Below are positions 1-9,276 of a DNA stretch of 45,782 nt, piece after piece. The DNA is from CAZTTH01 sp964615975. GTDB lineage: Bacteria > Verrucomicrobiota > Lentisphaeria > JABSQK01 > JAJFLO01. The notes below the pieces were generated by a model that saw only the letters and a program-made list of their open reading frames with translations, was not told where the DNA came from and did not search any database. The stretch covers positions 1 through 45,782 of the forward strand of contig CAZTTH010000029.1 in NCBI GenBank assembly GCA_964615975.1. The letters are read 5' to 3'. The position numbers were made by a program, and so were the translations under genes. Position 1 is the stretch's first letter. Each line of letters starts with the position of its first letter.

Positions 1-1
1 T

Positions 2-1168
2 CTAGTTCAATCCTTAAAGAGAGAATTGGAATATAACAGCTCCATATTACCCGGCACTGAAGAACTCTCACTGTTACGAGATCAAATTCAGGAAATACAG
101 CAACTTCAATTAAAAGAAAATGAAGAAGTAGAACTCAGAAATCATCATCAACTTATCGCAAACAGTCAAAAAATCTTTGCTCTCCTGAAGGAATGCCTGC
201 AGGCACTAGAGGGAAACCAAAGTGTTCAAGAACGATTAGAATTTTGCCGCCGGGAACTTACGCAATTTGAAAAGATAGATCCCCATGAATCGCAAAATTT
301 TATTGCAAAGCTAGAGACAATCAATTTAATGAGCCAGGAATTAATCGCAGAAATGACCTCCTATATTCAAGCCATTGATTTTGATCTCAAAGCGATTGCG
401 CAATTGGAGGAACGTATGGCTGAAATTTATTCAATAAAAAGAAAGTATGGCGGATCTATCAGGGCAGCATTAGATTACGCGAAAGCGGCAGAAGAAAAAG
501 TTGATTACTGCCAAAATATTGAAAACAACCGTAAGGAGACCCTGAAACGACTTCATGAAATCGAACAAGATCTAAGCGATAAGTCTAACGCTTTATCATC
601 CCATAGAGCACAACAAATACCCCTCTTATCGAATGCGATAACCGATAAGCTCCAATATCTTGGATTTAATGGTTGTGTTTTTTCTATTCAGTTAACCAGA
701 ATTCCGGTTTCATCAACTGGGATTGATGCAATTGAGTTTACCTTTTCACCGAATCCCGGAGAAGGTACTAAATCATTGAGAAGTATTGCCAGTAGTGGGG
801 AAATATCGCGTGTAATGCTAGCGATTAAAACGACACTAGCCAAAGCAGATCAAGTTCCTATTTTAATTTTCGATGAAATCGATGCCAATATTGGCGGAGA
901 TATCGCCGTAAAAGTAGGCAAAGAAATGGCGAAATTAGGTCGTGACCATCAAATTATTTGCATAACTCATTTGCCTCAGGTTGCGGCCGGCGCAGATCGG
1001 CATTTTTTGGTTAATAAACTACAATCGTCAGGTCGAACCATTGCCACAATTTTCCCGATTATGGATGCTGACCTCATCAAAGAAATTGCCCGAATGATGG
1101 GTAGTCCGAATCCAAGTACATCCGCGCTGGCGCATGCCACAGAGCTCAGCATCTTACAAAAGCAATGA
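2..1168 (+). CDS. recN: DNA repair protein RecN, C-terminal part (5' end outside window)
   Basis: SMC-like ATPase that acts at double-strand breaks. The frame is open from base 2, and the first possible start (TTG at 26) lies inside the protein, so the N-terminal Walker A head and first part of the coiled coil are outside the window. About 388 residues remain of a family usually near 550. Visible are a long charged coiled coil, the ABC-type signature region SSGEISRVMLAIKTTLA, then Walker B LIFDEIDANIGGD and the switch histidine in ITHLPQVAAGADRHF. This motif order is diagnostic of RecN rather than SbcC or SMC. It ends 50 bases before a convergent gene. The identification is secure; only the start is missing. 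Confidence 0.95.
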   Translation, partial: LVQSLKRELEYNSSILPGTEELSLLRDQIQEIQQLQLKENEEVELRNHHQLIANSQKIFALLKECLQALEGNQSVQERLEFCRRELTQFEKIDPHESQNFIAKLETINLMSQELIAEMTSYIQAIDFDLKAIAQLEERMAEIYSIKRKYGGSIRAALDYAKAAEEKVDYCQNIENNRKETLKRLHEIEQDLSDKSNALSSHRAQQIPLLSNAITDKLQYLGFNGCVFSIQLTRIPVSSTGIDAIEFTFSPNPGEGTKSLRSIASSGEISRVMLAIKTTLAKADQVPILIFDEIDANIGGDIAVKVGKEMAKLGRDHQIICITHLPQVAAGADRHFLVNKLQSSGRTIATIFPIMDADLIKEIARMMGSPNPSTSALAHATELSILQKQ

Positions 1169-1217
1169 ATCCTTGATGTCGACAGTAAGTTATTGTTTTA
1201 ACATAATATCGGTCATA

Positions 1218-1820
1218 TTAAACGAAATTTGATGCGTTAACTTCAACAAAAAAATCGCGATTGCTGAATTTTATAGTTTTAAAAATTGAGTATTTTACCC
1301 CGGATTTATTCCACTGATTGCGATCAAGCCCAGCTTTTATTGCGAGATTTTCCAATAACTCACTTTTATCCCAGCCATGTTCAATCGGTACTTGAGGTAA
1401 AAACACTCCCCGACAACGATTATATTCCAGTATTACACCATGGATACCGATTTCAATTTGGTCTATGGATTGAATTTGCTTGATTAGTGACAGACAAGAT
1501 ATCTCTATATCAAGCATTAAAAATTCTTCCCAGGTGAGGGGATAAAACCGAGGATCCTCAAGTGCTGCCTTTAGAGAATTTTTGATAACACATTCGATCA
1601 AACTATCATTGCATTCAAGGCTACCAATACAACCACGCAAACGCTCTTCGATTAAGAGCGTGACAAAAGCTGCACCTTTATTGAATAGATATGGTGGGAT
1701 GTCATCTGAAAGGACAAAATCCCGCTTCTTGAGATGATCAGCAATTGCTTGATAGGCAAGTCTTAATAAACATTGTTTATCATGAGGAGAAAGCGCCATA
1801 TCTAAAACTGACTCTACCAT
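1218..1820 (-). CDS. amrA: AMMECR1-domain protein (AmmeMemoRadiSam system protein A)
   Basis: A 200-residue protein that is almost entirely one AMMECR1 domain. The family hallmark LRGCIGS is at residues 61-67, and GVFLPQVPIEHGW follows in the C-terminal half. The biochemical role of AMMECR1 is not established. In prokaryotes it is often found with a Memo-like protein and a radical-SAM enzyme. The radical-SAM partner is 16.6 kb away at 18402-19487 on the same strand, and no Memo-like gene is seen in the window. The start used is the ATG at 1820; another ATG at 1799 (MALSPHDKQ) is equally possible. The 1820 ATG abuts the ends of two small reading frames directly upstream, which suggests translational coupling. 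Confidence 0.88.
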   Translation of the reverse strand: MVESVLDMALSPHDKQCLLRLAYQAIADHLKKRDFVLSDDIPPYLFNKGAAFVTLLIEERLRGCIGSLECNDSLIECVIKNSLKAALEDPRFYPLTWEEFLMLDIEISCLSLIKQIQSIDQIEIGIHGVILEYNRCRGVFLPQVPIEHGWDKSELLENLAIKAGLDRNQWNKSGVKYSIFKTIKFSNRDFFVEVNASNFV

Positions 1821-1821
1821 C

Positions 1822-1974
1822 TCACAATTCCAACACGGAAATGCGACTGAATGCCATCATCGATAATTTCAGAAAAATGAAATGCGGGTGCTCTAACTCC
1901 AAGTAAATACCCCACTTCTTCAATGGATGGTAGGATGATTTCAGGGCTTGGGAAACCCTATACACGGGTAACAT
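1822..1974 (-). CDS. Possible small ORF (50 aa) or remnant just upstream of amrA
   Basis: Two reading frames occupy the 190 bases between the LysM gene and amrA. One has an ATG at 1974 with AGGAAG about ten bases upstream; it encodes 50 residues and stops (TGA) one base before the amrA ATG. The overlapping frame has no good start but reads more like protein, with pieces such as IEEVGYLLGVRAPAFHFSE and a TAG that overlaps the amrA start. A one-base shift near 1955 would join the ATG to the second frame. I do not recognise either product. It could be a frameshifted small protein, a gene remnant or chance. Confidence 0.25.
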   Translation of the reverse strand: MLPVYRVSQALKSSYHPLKKWGIYLELEHPHFIFLKLSMMAFSRISVLEL

Positions 1975-2010
1975 TTTTTTTACTTCCTATGCCATGAAAT
2001 AGCCATCGAT

Positions 2011-3285
2011 TTAATTACGCTTTTTATCTTGATAAGGGATTTTTAGTTCCTTTCCATCCTTCAAACTTTCATTTCCCTTAATATCAGGATTCATTTTCAA
2101 TATCCACTCAACTGTTGAGCCATACATATTGGCTATGTCTTCAAGCGTATCACCTGGTTGCACATAATGCGGTAATTTCTCCATGGCATTAACATCAACA
2201 GAGTTGGTAGTCGAAGTCGATGATTTATTACTGGTAGATGGCGCTGTATTATTCGCATTGGTATCTGGTATATTTATAGTAGTTACCGGCTCTGTTTGTA
2301 ATCCCTTATTTGTACTTTGGGATGAGGCTGAATTGCCGGAGTTTGAGTTGGCTGTATTTCCCATATTGTTTGTGGATGATACCGCTGCATTTCCAGATGT
2401 GGATGTACCAGCCCCACTGCTATCTATTAATATCAGCAATTGACCGGGCTGAAGCTTATCTGATGACAAATTATTAATTTTTTTAATGGTATCGATTTTC
2501 AATCCAAAGGTTCGGCTTATCTCCCAGAGATTATCTCCCTTTTGGACAATGTATTTGCCATTGGCGGGAATATCTCGTTTCGCACTGTTTGATTGAGATG
2601 TTGTCGATTTTTCATTTGTCATCTGCTTTTTTTCGCTTGTAGACTCTTTAATGGGTAGAGTTTCCTTATTGGATTCATCCTTTTTTGTTGCCTTTTTATT
2701 CCCAGCCGAATTATATGCTGCACCCGGGGGGAGAGTCAGAACGGTTCCAATCCTAAGGATATCAGTCATTTTGCGGTTGTTATGAGTTGCCAACTCCTGA
2801 GTTGTAATACCATACATCCGAGCTATATCCCAAAGGGTATCGCCTTTTTTTACGGTATAGATGAGCGGTTTAATCTCAGGGATATTTGGCAAAGGTTCAA
2901 TTTTTTCAGGGATTTTCCGTCCGGGATTATCTACTATCATAGCTAATTGTGGTTCCTTGATTACCCCTTGTATGGGAGTCAAGGGTTCAAGTTGGGCATT
3001 CTGTTCCACCGGTATTGATTGAAATTGATCCTCCAAAGTTGGAATTGGCTCTGCTGTTATAGGTTCTTCGTTTCGTATATGCAATCCCGTTCCTTCATCC
3101 AGAGGAAGTACATATGGTGATGGGACTTCGTGTCTTGATTCTAAAATTCGCATTTGTTCCTTATGCTTTCGCGGGCTGGATGCGGAAGAAGTTCGACACC
3201 CATTTGAAATTAGAAACGCATTCGCAAGACCAATTGATAATATTAAATTTAGGGAACAGGACTTAAGCTGATTTTCAATTTTCAT
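2011..3285 (-). CDS. Triple-LysM envelope lipoprotein
   Basis: A secreted peptidoglycan-binding protein of 424 residues. The N-terminal hydrophobic stretch ends FLISNGC, an imperfect lipobox with Cys near residue 30, so lipid attachment is likely but not certain. Three LysM domains lie at about 142-186 (YTVKKGDTLWDIARMYG), 243-289 (YIVQKGDNLWEISRTFG) and 372-417 (HYVQPGDTLEDIANMYG). They are separated by low-complexity Ser/Thr/Asn-rich linkers, and no catalytic hydrolase domain is seen. The ATG overlaps the murD stop by four bases and is preceded by AAAAGGAG inside murD, so the two genes are probably translated together. Likely roles are a cell-wall anchor or an activator of wall hydrolases (inference). 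Confidence 0.88.
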   Translation of the reverse strand: MKIENQLKSCSLNLILSIGLANAFLISNGCRTSSASSPRKHKEQMRILESRHEVPSPYVLPLDEGTGLHIRNEEPITAEPIPTLEDQFQSIPVEQNAQLEPLTPIQGVIKEPQLAMIVDNPGRKIPEKIEPLPNIPEIKPLIYTVKKGDTLWDIARMYGITTQELATHNNRKMTDILRIGTVLTLPPGAAYNSAGNKKATKKDESNKETLPIKESTSEKKQMTNEKSTTSQSNSAKRDIPANGKYIVQKGDNLWEISRTFGLKIDTIKKINNLSSDKLQPGQLLILIDSSGAGTSTSGNAAVSSTNNMGNTANSNSGNSASSQSTNKGLQTEPVTTINIPDTNANNTAPSTSNKSSTSTTNSVDVNAMEKLPHYVQPGDTLEDIANMYGSTVEWILKMNPDIKGNESLKDGKELKIPYQDKKRN

Positions 3286-4715
3286 GATTTTATTCTCCTT
3301 TTAACTTCTTGAGCAAAAGTTTCTCCTCTGACTTTATAATTGGCAAACATATCAATGCTACTACAACCGGGAGATAATAACACAATATCTCCGGCAACGG
3401 CGTGGGAAGAGGCTTGATGTACAGCATCTGCCAGTGTGCGTGATTCCCGACATGAAATCACCTCTGCCCAAGTACGTAATAACATAGGACTCATTTCACC
3501 AATTAAATACACTTGCTTAACATATTTTTTTAAGAATGGCTTAACCGCATCAAAATTCATCCTTTTATTTCTTCCTCCGGCGATCAAAATGACATTGTTA
3601 TATTGTTTACTACCCAATGTCAATAGCGCCTGGATCAAGGCATCAGGATTTGTTGCTTTGGAATCATTGATATAAACAACTCCTTGATGCTCAATAATCT
3701 TTTCCAATCGATGATGATCAGCGGTGAATGTTTTAACGGCCGTCACGGTCACGGCAAGAGGGACTCCCGCACAATCACATATGGCTAAAGCAGCGAGAAC
3801 GTTTTCCACATTATGTCGCCCATTAATTTTCAATTCGCTCGCTGATAACAAATATTCGTTTCTATTTCCCCTGCAATGAATTAAATTTCCATGACTATCA
3901 CAAATAAAATCACTTTGAGTATGGAGATCATCACGATTACCGGTAAAAGTTGTAATCTTAACATTTGCTATCTTAGGGTGATTTATTACTGATTTAAAAT
4001 CGCGAAGATTGTGATTCACAATGAGATTACCAGTTTCCTTCATATTATCCAACAATTTCATTTTGGTATTGGCATACTCATCGAATGAGTTATATCGATC
4101 TAAATGATCTTCAGTGATATTCAGTACTGCAGCGACCATTGGAGTGAAAAATTTCACCAATTCAAGTTGAAAAGAACTGACTTCTACCACAATGAAATCA
4201 AGTGCGGCACTTTGTTGCACGACGGCGGTGAGTGGTAATCCTATATTGCCCGCACTGATCACTTGCATACCGGCAGCCTTGAGGCAATGAGTAACAATCT
4301 CAACCGTGGTTGTTTTACCATTTGTACCTGTGATTGCCAGTAAGGGACAAGCACAATACCAGTAGCCAAATTCCAATTCACTGATGTGCAGACAAGGGAA
4401 GGTTAACGCATACTGATAACAACAACTTTGAATGGATATGCCAGGACTGACAACCACCAGATCAGGAATGAAATCGATCTTTTTCCCCTCATTCCACGAA
4501 AGTTCTATCGATAAATTTCGATTTTCATAGGCCGCAGCTCGTTCGTGTAAATGTGCGGATGTTGAATCGTCAATAATCGTGACCATCGCACCAATATGAA
4601 TTGCTAATTGACCAGCACTTATCCCACTTTCGCCACACCCTAGAATGAGTATGTGTCTGTGAATTAAAACAGCGCCAGGTCGCAAAGGCAATATGCTTTC
4701 TTTATCCAAGGTCAC
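3282..4715 (-). CDS. murD: UDP-N-acetylmuramoylalanine--D-glutamate ligase
   Basis: Cytoplasmic Mur ligase that adds D-glutamate to UDP-MurNAc-L-Ala using ATP. It has 477 residues, within the family range. It shows an N-terminal nucleotide-binding fold starting ILGCGESGISAGQLA, the ATP-binding P-loop GTNGKTTTVE near residues 129-138, the central NITEDHLDRY segment, and the C-terminal domain beginning YINDSKATNPDA. The chosen start is a GTG that directly follows the upstream stop (TGAGTG), so it is closely coupled to the receiver-protein gene at 4716-5915. The 3' end overlaps the LysM gene. Other mur genes (murE, murF, murG) are not in the window. Confidence 0.96.
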   Translation of the reverse strand: MTLDKESILPLRPGAVLIHRHILILGCGESGISAGQLAIHIGAMVTIIDDSTSAHLHERAAAYENRNLSIELSWNEGKKIDFIPDLVVVSPGISIQSCCYQYALTFPCLHISELEFGYWYCACPLLAITGTNGKTTTVEIVTHCLKAAGMQVISAGNIGLPLTAVVQQSAALDFIVVEVSSFQLELVKFFTPMVAAVLNITEDHLDRYNSFDEYANTKMKLLDNMKETGNLIVNHNLRDFKSVINHPKIANVKITTFTGNRDDLHTQSDFICDSHGNLIHCRGNRNEYLLSASELKINGRHNVENVLAALAICDCAGVPLAVTVTAVKTFTADHHRLEKIIEHQGVVYINDSKATNPDALIQALLTLGSKQYNNVILIAGGRNKRMNFDAVKPFLKKYVKQVYLIGEMSPMLLRTWAEVISCRESRTLADAVHQASSHAVAGDIVLLSPGCSSIDMFANYKVRGETFAQEVKRRIKS

Positions 4716-5915
4716 TCAGGGGTTTTCAACATCAAGAATTTGTCGAATTTTTTTGGCCAGATCAATCATTCTATAGGGCTTTTTCAAAAATCCTCCAGCT
4801 CCAGCCTGTAGCACATCACGAGCATCCTTTTCATCGACGTAGCCACTGGATAATAAGACTTTGGTGCCAGGATCAATAACCCTGAGAGCAAAAAAACACT
4901 CACGTCCATTCATCTCCGGCATCACCATATCAAGAAGCACCAGATTTATCTGTCCAGGGTTATTATGATAAATCTCAACACATTCCCGGCCATTAGCTGC
5001 AAGTATGACCGTATAACCTAAATTTTGTAACATATCAATTACAACGTCCCAGATAATGTCTTCATCATCAACCACAAGAATCGTTTCAGTCCCCTTGACA
5101 TCGTCATACGACAGGTTTCTTATTGACACCATGTTTGCATCCTGACCTAACATGGGCAAGAGAATAGTAAATATGGGAGGAGTAGTCTTGCTTTTATTGA
5201 TTAAAATTTCACCATTGTGTTCTTTTATGATCCCATAGGTGTAGATAATATTTGCGGTCCAACAGCTTTTATCATTTTGAATGAGCTGTTCATTCAATGT
5301 AACGAGCTCTTCCAAGGCTAATGTGTTTTGACTTATTGATATGTTGATGCAGACATAATCACCAGTAAGTAAAGTCGTTTTACGCCCAATCAAGTTATGG
5401 GATTCGATTTTAATTGGTGACAATGAAATGTATAATTCGATATTCTCAGCAGATGATTTATTTTTGGTAATATCATCCCAAAAATAAGGCAGATTCATAA
5501 ATGTTTGCTGCAACAATGATAAACAACCTGGTATGATAATTTGGTCACATTTAATCCGATCATCTTCCGTTATTAGATGACAACGGACATTACTTGAGGG
5601 TATTTTGTTTATTCGCCCAATGACCGATTCCAGAAAAATCCACAAATCGAAAGATTCTTTTTCTATCATCGAATGAGTACTTAATCGAGCGAATTCATCC
5701 AATAAAGCCAATGAGCGCTGTATGGAATCTTGACTGGCCTCAAGATAACTTTTACCTGCTGGAGAACCTTCCATTTCCAACGCCATCAGGGTGTGATAGC
5801 TGGCAATTCGCTGGAGAAAGGACTCCATTATAGGTATCAAACTGCGATTGAGAATTGAGGCTCGCGATGATACATCATCACCATTGAACACATGATCCAT
5901 GTCTTTCATTATCAA
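4716..5915 (-). CDS. Degenerate histidine-kinase-like protein fused to a receiver domain
   Basis: Residues 1 to about 270 follow the layout of a histidine-kinase dimerisation helix pair plus ATPase domain. They can be matched by eye to the hybrid kinase at 13077-17057: TGDYVCINIS against PGRYVLLSLS, and YTYGIIKEHNGEILI against TVFGIVTQSDGHIEV. The phospho-accepting His (AHDFNN in the other protein) is absent, the N-box LLNLAVNARDAM is reduced to QTFMNLPYFWDD, and the G boxes DTGCGM and GTGLGLA are lost. The C-terminal receiver is intact, with LVVDDED, the acceptor Asp near residue 328 in LLDMVMPEMNG, and Lys in FLKKPYR. It is likely a non-catalytic scaffold or an output protein phosphorylated by another kinase (inference). 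The gene lies directly upstream of murD. Confidence 0.8.
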   Translation of the reverse strand: MIMKDMDHVFNGDDVSSRASILNRSLIPIMESFLQRIASYHTLMALEMEGSPAGKSYLEASQDSIQRSLALLDEFARLSTHSMIEKESFDLWIFLESVIGRINKIPSSNVRCHLITEDDRIKCDQIIIPGCLSLLQQTFMNLPYFWDDITKNKSSAENIELYISLSPIKIESHNLIGRKTTLLTGDYVCINISISQNTLALEELVTLNEQLIQNDKSCWTANIIYTYGIIKEHNGEILINKSKTTPPIFTILLPMLGQDANMVSIRNLSYDDVKGTETILVVDDEDIIWDVVIDMLQNLGYTVILAANGRECVEIYHNNPGQINLVLLDMVMPEMNGRECFFALRVIDPGTKVLLSSGYVDEKDARDVLQAGAGGFLKKPYRMIDLAKKIRQILDVENP

Positions 5916-6168
5916 AATAAATCGATGTTATGATCATTTTTAAAATATGGTTAATGACCGAATTTGCATCTAATTGCTACTGATACGATTGGAAAACCCA
6001 TTAGTTTTCGCCTGAAAAGATTTCTATCTAAAGTAGTACCGCAGAAGAACATCATCATTAAGCTTAGGCTTTACCGACAAATCACCCGAGACCTGATAAA
6101 ATTTTTCAGCAACTCTCTTTTTTCGGCTACTAATTAGTGAAGCTCTAGATTTCTGAACTGGGATCACA

Positions 6169-7293
6169 TTAATAAATTCGACGATAACGATATACACTCT
6201 GGAGTAACCCTACACATAGCAACGTCATGATCATAAATGATCCCCCGTAACTGACAAAAGGCAATGGAATGCCAATAATCGGTGCTAAACCAATCGCCAT
6301 GCCAATATTAATATAAATATGGACACAAAGCAACATGGCAATTCCACATGCCAAATTTCTTCCAAACGCATCACCAGCTTTAATGGCTATATAAAGCGCA
6401 TTTAACATTATTCCCAAAAATAAGGATATTAACACTAAACTGCCAATAAATCCGGATTCCTCCGCTATGACAGAAAAAATAAAGTCTGTCGGCGCTACTG
6501 ATTTGGGCAAAAATCCCAAAACATTTTGTGTACCTTTCATAAAGCCTTTGCCTGCATAACCGCCACTACCAACTGCTAACAAGGATTGCCGGGCGTTCCA
6601 GCCTTCCTTGGTCGGATTACTGGTTGGATGGAGAAAAGTTGTCAGCCGTTTTTGTTGATGTTCTTTCAGACCAAATTTATAGATTAACGGAGCCATAAAA
6701 ATCGCAACTATTAATCCATAAACCATCCAGCGAATGCTTAATCCACTGACAAACAAAATCGCGATGCAGATCGGCAGTAAAACCATGGCACTACCCAAAT
6801 CAGGCTGAAGTAATATGAGCGCAAATGGTACCATCATGATGACAAGACACAAACCTAATCCAGACAATCGGTCCATCCTCACATACGAGCGGGATGCATA
6901 CCATGATACCATGAATATCACTGCCAGCTTGGCAAATTCAGAAGGCTGTAATGAAAACCCACCGGCAATCGGCAACCAACTTTTCGCACCATTTATCCGT
7001 TTGCCAATGATCATTACTAAAATTAAAAGCGCTAAATTCAATAGAAAAAATACCCATGCATACGGACCGAGTTTGCGATAATCCCACGCAGCCAATATCA
7101 ACATCGGCAATGACCCCAGACAAATCCACAACATTTGACGCGCCCAAAATCGGGAATTAGCATCCCCATAGTGTTGGTCGGTGCCATAAAGAAATATTAC
7201 CCCAAAGGCAATACATGAATAAACCAGGCCATATAGCAACCAGTTGGATTGAGAAATACGAACGGTTGTGGCTTTCACCTGTTTGATGAGCAT
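6169..7293 (-). CDS. rodA: Peptidoglycan glycosyltransferase RodA (SEDS family)
   Basis: Integral membrane polymerase of lipid II for lateral wall growth, working with a class B penicillin-binding protein. It has 374 residues and about ten membrane segments. SEDS hallmarks are present: NGAKSWLPIAG followed by QPSEFAKLA, LLQPDLGSAMV, the conserved Asp in APTDFIFSVIAEE, and the C-terminal LPFVSYGGS. The short N-terminus and sequence favour RodA over FtsW, although the nearby murD would also suit FtsW. A PBP2 gene is not seen. The gene ends 254 bases upstream of the receiver-protein gene, so operon membership with murD is uncertain. Confidence 0.9.
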   Translation of the reverse strand: MLIKQVKATTVRISQSNWLLYGLVYSCIAFGVIFLYGTDQHYGDANSRFWARQMLWICLGSLPMLILAAWDYRKLGPYAWVFFLLNLALLILVMIIGKRINGAKSWLPIAGGFSLQPSEFAKLAVIFMVSWYASRSYVRMDRLSGLGLCLVIMMVPFALILLQPDLGSAMVLLPICIAILFVSGLSIRWMVYGLIVAIFMAPLIYKFGLKEHQQKRLTTFLHPTSNPTKEGWNARQSLLAVGSGGYAGKGFMKGTQNVLGFLPKSVAPTDFIFSVIAEESGFIGSLVLISLFLGIMLNALYIAIKAGDAFGRNLACGIAMLLCVHIYINIGMAIGLAPIIGIPLPFVSYGGSFMIMTLLCVGLLQSVYRYRRIY

Positions 7294-7388
7294 GGCAGAA
7301 GAAGAAATGTTACTCTAGTAAATAGCAATGATTCTGGCTATAACCAATCAGATCACTGAGATCGGGCTAGGCAAGATGATTCCTTAGT

Positions 7389-9125
7389 TTATTTTTTTTC
7401 AAAGAGATTATGAAGTTTTCGTGAGATGGTGCGAAAATACGATTCTTTTTCAGGTGTTAGATGTATGGAAGTAATTTCCTTCATACCTCCTTTGATCTCG
7501 AGTTTTACTCGACAGTAATCAACCAATAAATTTAAGTCATCCATTTTAGGGATTGATAACTCACCTTCCTTGTTTAGGTTGCACATATCGCTTTCAACCA
7601 GGATCATTATTATTTTTTCAATTCCCATTCGATCGAGTCCTAAATTAATACTAATTTCATCAACAATAGCTTTTAATTTAAACGATCGATGGGCATCACT
7701 CATCTGCTTCTCACGAGCAGCGAGAAAGAGATAAAATAGTTGATTGATTATTGGATACGCACCCTCCTCAATCAACAATGGATGGACCTGCTTCATCAAA
7801 GTCCTTACCCGCTTGGTCATCGAAAAAATAATATGTTCCAACCAGGGGGGCAATTTCTGGATTTCCTCTTTCATCAAATCATGAGTGATAACCAAAGTAT
7901 CAGTCGCTTCCAAAGCTATAACATCCGCTGAACTGACAGTTTCAGTAATTCCTGCCATTTCTCCGATAATATCTCCTGGTGAAGCGGTTGCCAACACTAT
8001 TTTCTTGCCACTGACATCGCGAGAAATTTCTACCTTACCACTATAAATGATATATGATTCAGTCGTCATTTGCCCGGCAGTTACCAATTTATCTCCAGCG
8101 GAAAACACTTTACGGCCACTAACTCGGCTGCCACCAATGAAGGCGTCGATATCTTCAATCAACTGATCCACGGTATGATAGCGTTTTTCTTTTACTGGAG
8201 CCATGGCCTTAAGGATTATTCTTTCCAAGACAATCGGGATATGACATTTCGGATTTCGTTTTCCAGGTGAGGGGAAGTTACATTTCTCAGCTTTTTCTAC
8301 TACCTCCATAATTGACTCGCCATCATAGGGAGGAAAATGAGTAAACATATGATATAGGGTGCTACCCAATAAAAAGATGTCAGTTCGAGTATCGATGGCA
8401 TCCACATCACCAAAAGCCTGTTCCGGTGAAATATACGCTGGACTCCCCTTGATGGTGCCATCCATGGTTTGCATGACATCGATCATTTCACCTCGCTGGT
8501 CTTTTAAGAAATTACTTATATCATAGGTAGAAGAATCCATCAGAGTCAATTGTTTGGCTAATCCCCAATCCATTAATAAAACCTCTCCGAATTGACCGAC
8601 CATAATATTTTCCGGTTTTATATCACGATGTATCACTCCCCGAGAATGAGCATAGGATACCGCATAGCAAACATTGCGAAATATACTTAACATTTCTCCC
8701 CGAGTATATTTTTTAATATAGGCGGGTTCTTCCTCTTCAAGTTTTTCAATGATCTTATGCAATGGTTCCCCTTCCACCAATTTCATGGTGTAAAAGGGCA
8801 AACCGCTCCCTTCTTCTATTCCGATATGATGAATCGGTACGATATTCGGATGTTCCAATTGGGCGGTTAGCCTTGCCTCAGCAATAAATGAGGTAAAACG
8901 CTTTTCTATTTCAATAACCTGAGGTGCGATTACCTTCATTGCCGTAATTCGTTTCAAGTCCTGGTCTTCAACTACATGGACTATGCCCATGGCGCCACGT
9001 CCCAGTTCATTGAGAGTAATATATCGACCGGCAGCCTTTTCCCGACTCAGTAATCTTTCACTGGTCCGTTTGGCTTCAATTGCAATACGTTGGTCCTCTG
9101 AGGATTGTTGTTTGGTTTCTCTCAT
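7389..9125 (-). CDS. Ser/Thr protein kinase with C-terminal cyclic-nucleotide-binding domain
   Basis: A soluble Hanks-type kinase of 578 residues. The kinase domain (about 35-320) has a glycine-rich loop (LGRGAMGIVH), the Lys in TAMKVI, the catalytic loop HRDIKPEN, DWG in place of the usual DFG (LLMDWGLAK), and an activation segment with GSPAYISPEQAFG. A cNMP-binding beta-roll follows at about 338-440, with pieces VTAGQMTTESYIIYSG and PGDIIGEMAG. The last 140 residues are not recognised. No transmembrane segment is seen. Binding of cAMP or cGMP to the beta-roll may gate the kinase (inference), and a class III cyclase is encoded at 26047-27180. It lies 95 bases upstream of rodA on the same strand. 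Confidence 0.93.
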   Translation of the reverse strand: MRETKQQSSEDQRIAIEAKRTSERLLSREKAAGRYITLNELGRGAMGIVHVVEDQDLKRITAMKVIAPQVIEIEKRFTSFIAEARLTAQLEHPNIVPIHHIGIEEGSGLPFYTMKLVEGEPLHKIIEKLEEEEPAYIKKYTRGEMLSIFRNVCYAVSYAHSRGVIHRDIKPENIMVGQFGEVLLMDWGLAKQLTLMDSSTYDISNFLKDQRGEMIDVMQTMDGTIKGSPAYISPEQAFGDVDAIDTRTDIFLLGSTLYHMFTHFPPYDGESIMEVVEKAEKCNFPSPGKRNPKCHIPIVLERIILKAMAPVKEKRYHTVDQLIEDIDAFIGGSRVSGRKVFSAGDKLVTAGQMTTESYIIYSGKVEISRDVSGKKIVLATASPGDIIGEMAGITETVSSADVIALEATDTLVITHDLMKEEIQKLPPWLEHIIFSMTKRVRTLMKQVHPLLIEEGAYPIINQLFYLFLAAREKQMSDAHRSFKLKAIVDEISINLGLDRMGIEKIIMILVESDMCNLNKEGELSIPKMDDLNLLVDYCRVKLEIKGGMKEITSIHLTPEKESYFRTISRKLHNLFEKK

Positions 9126-9276
9126 TACAGTCTTGAAATACCTTTGATTTTATTGCCATTCGTTTCGGTATACCCACATACAGGATGCGCTAAGCAAATC
9201 ATCGTATAATCAAAGTGATATTCAGAAAAATACCACTATTGTTCGAAATATATATAAGAAACCCCAGGATTAATAT

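Noticed and set aside
1286..1483. Plus-strand reading frame of 65 codons
   Set aside because: Lies wholly within amrA on the other strand and shows no domain.
1822..1950. Frame upstream of amrA as the end of a Memo-like gene
   Set aside because: The residues do not resemble the Memo C-terminus as I know it, and there is room for only about 46 codons.
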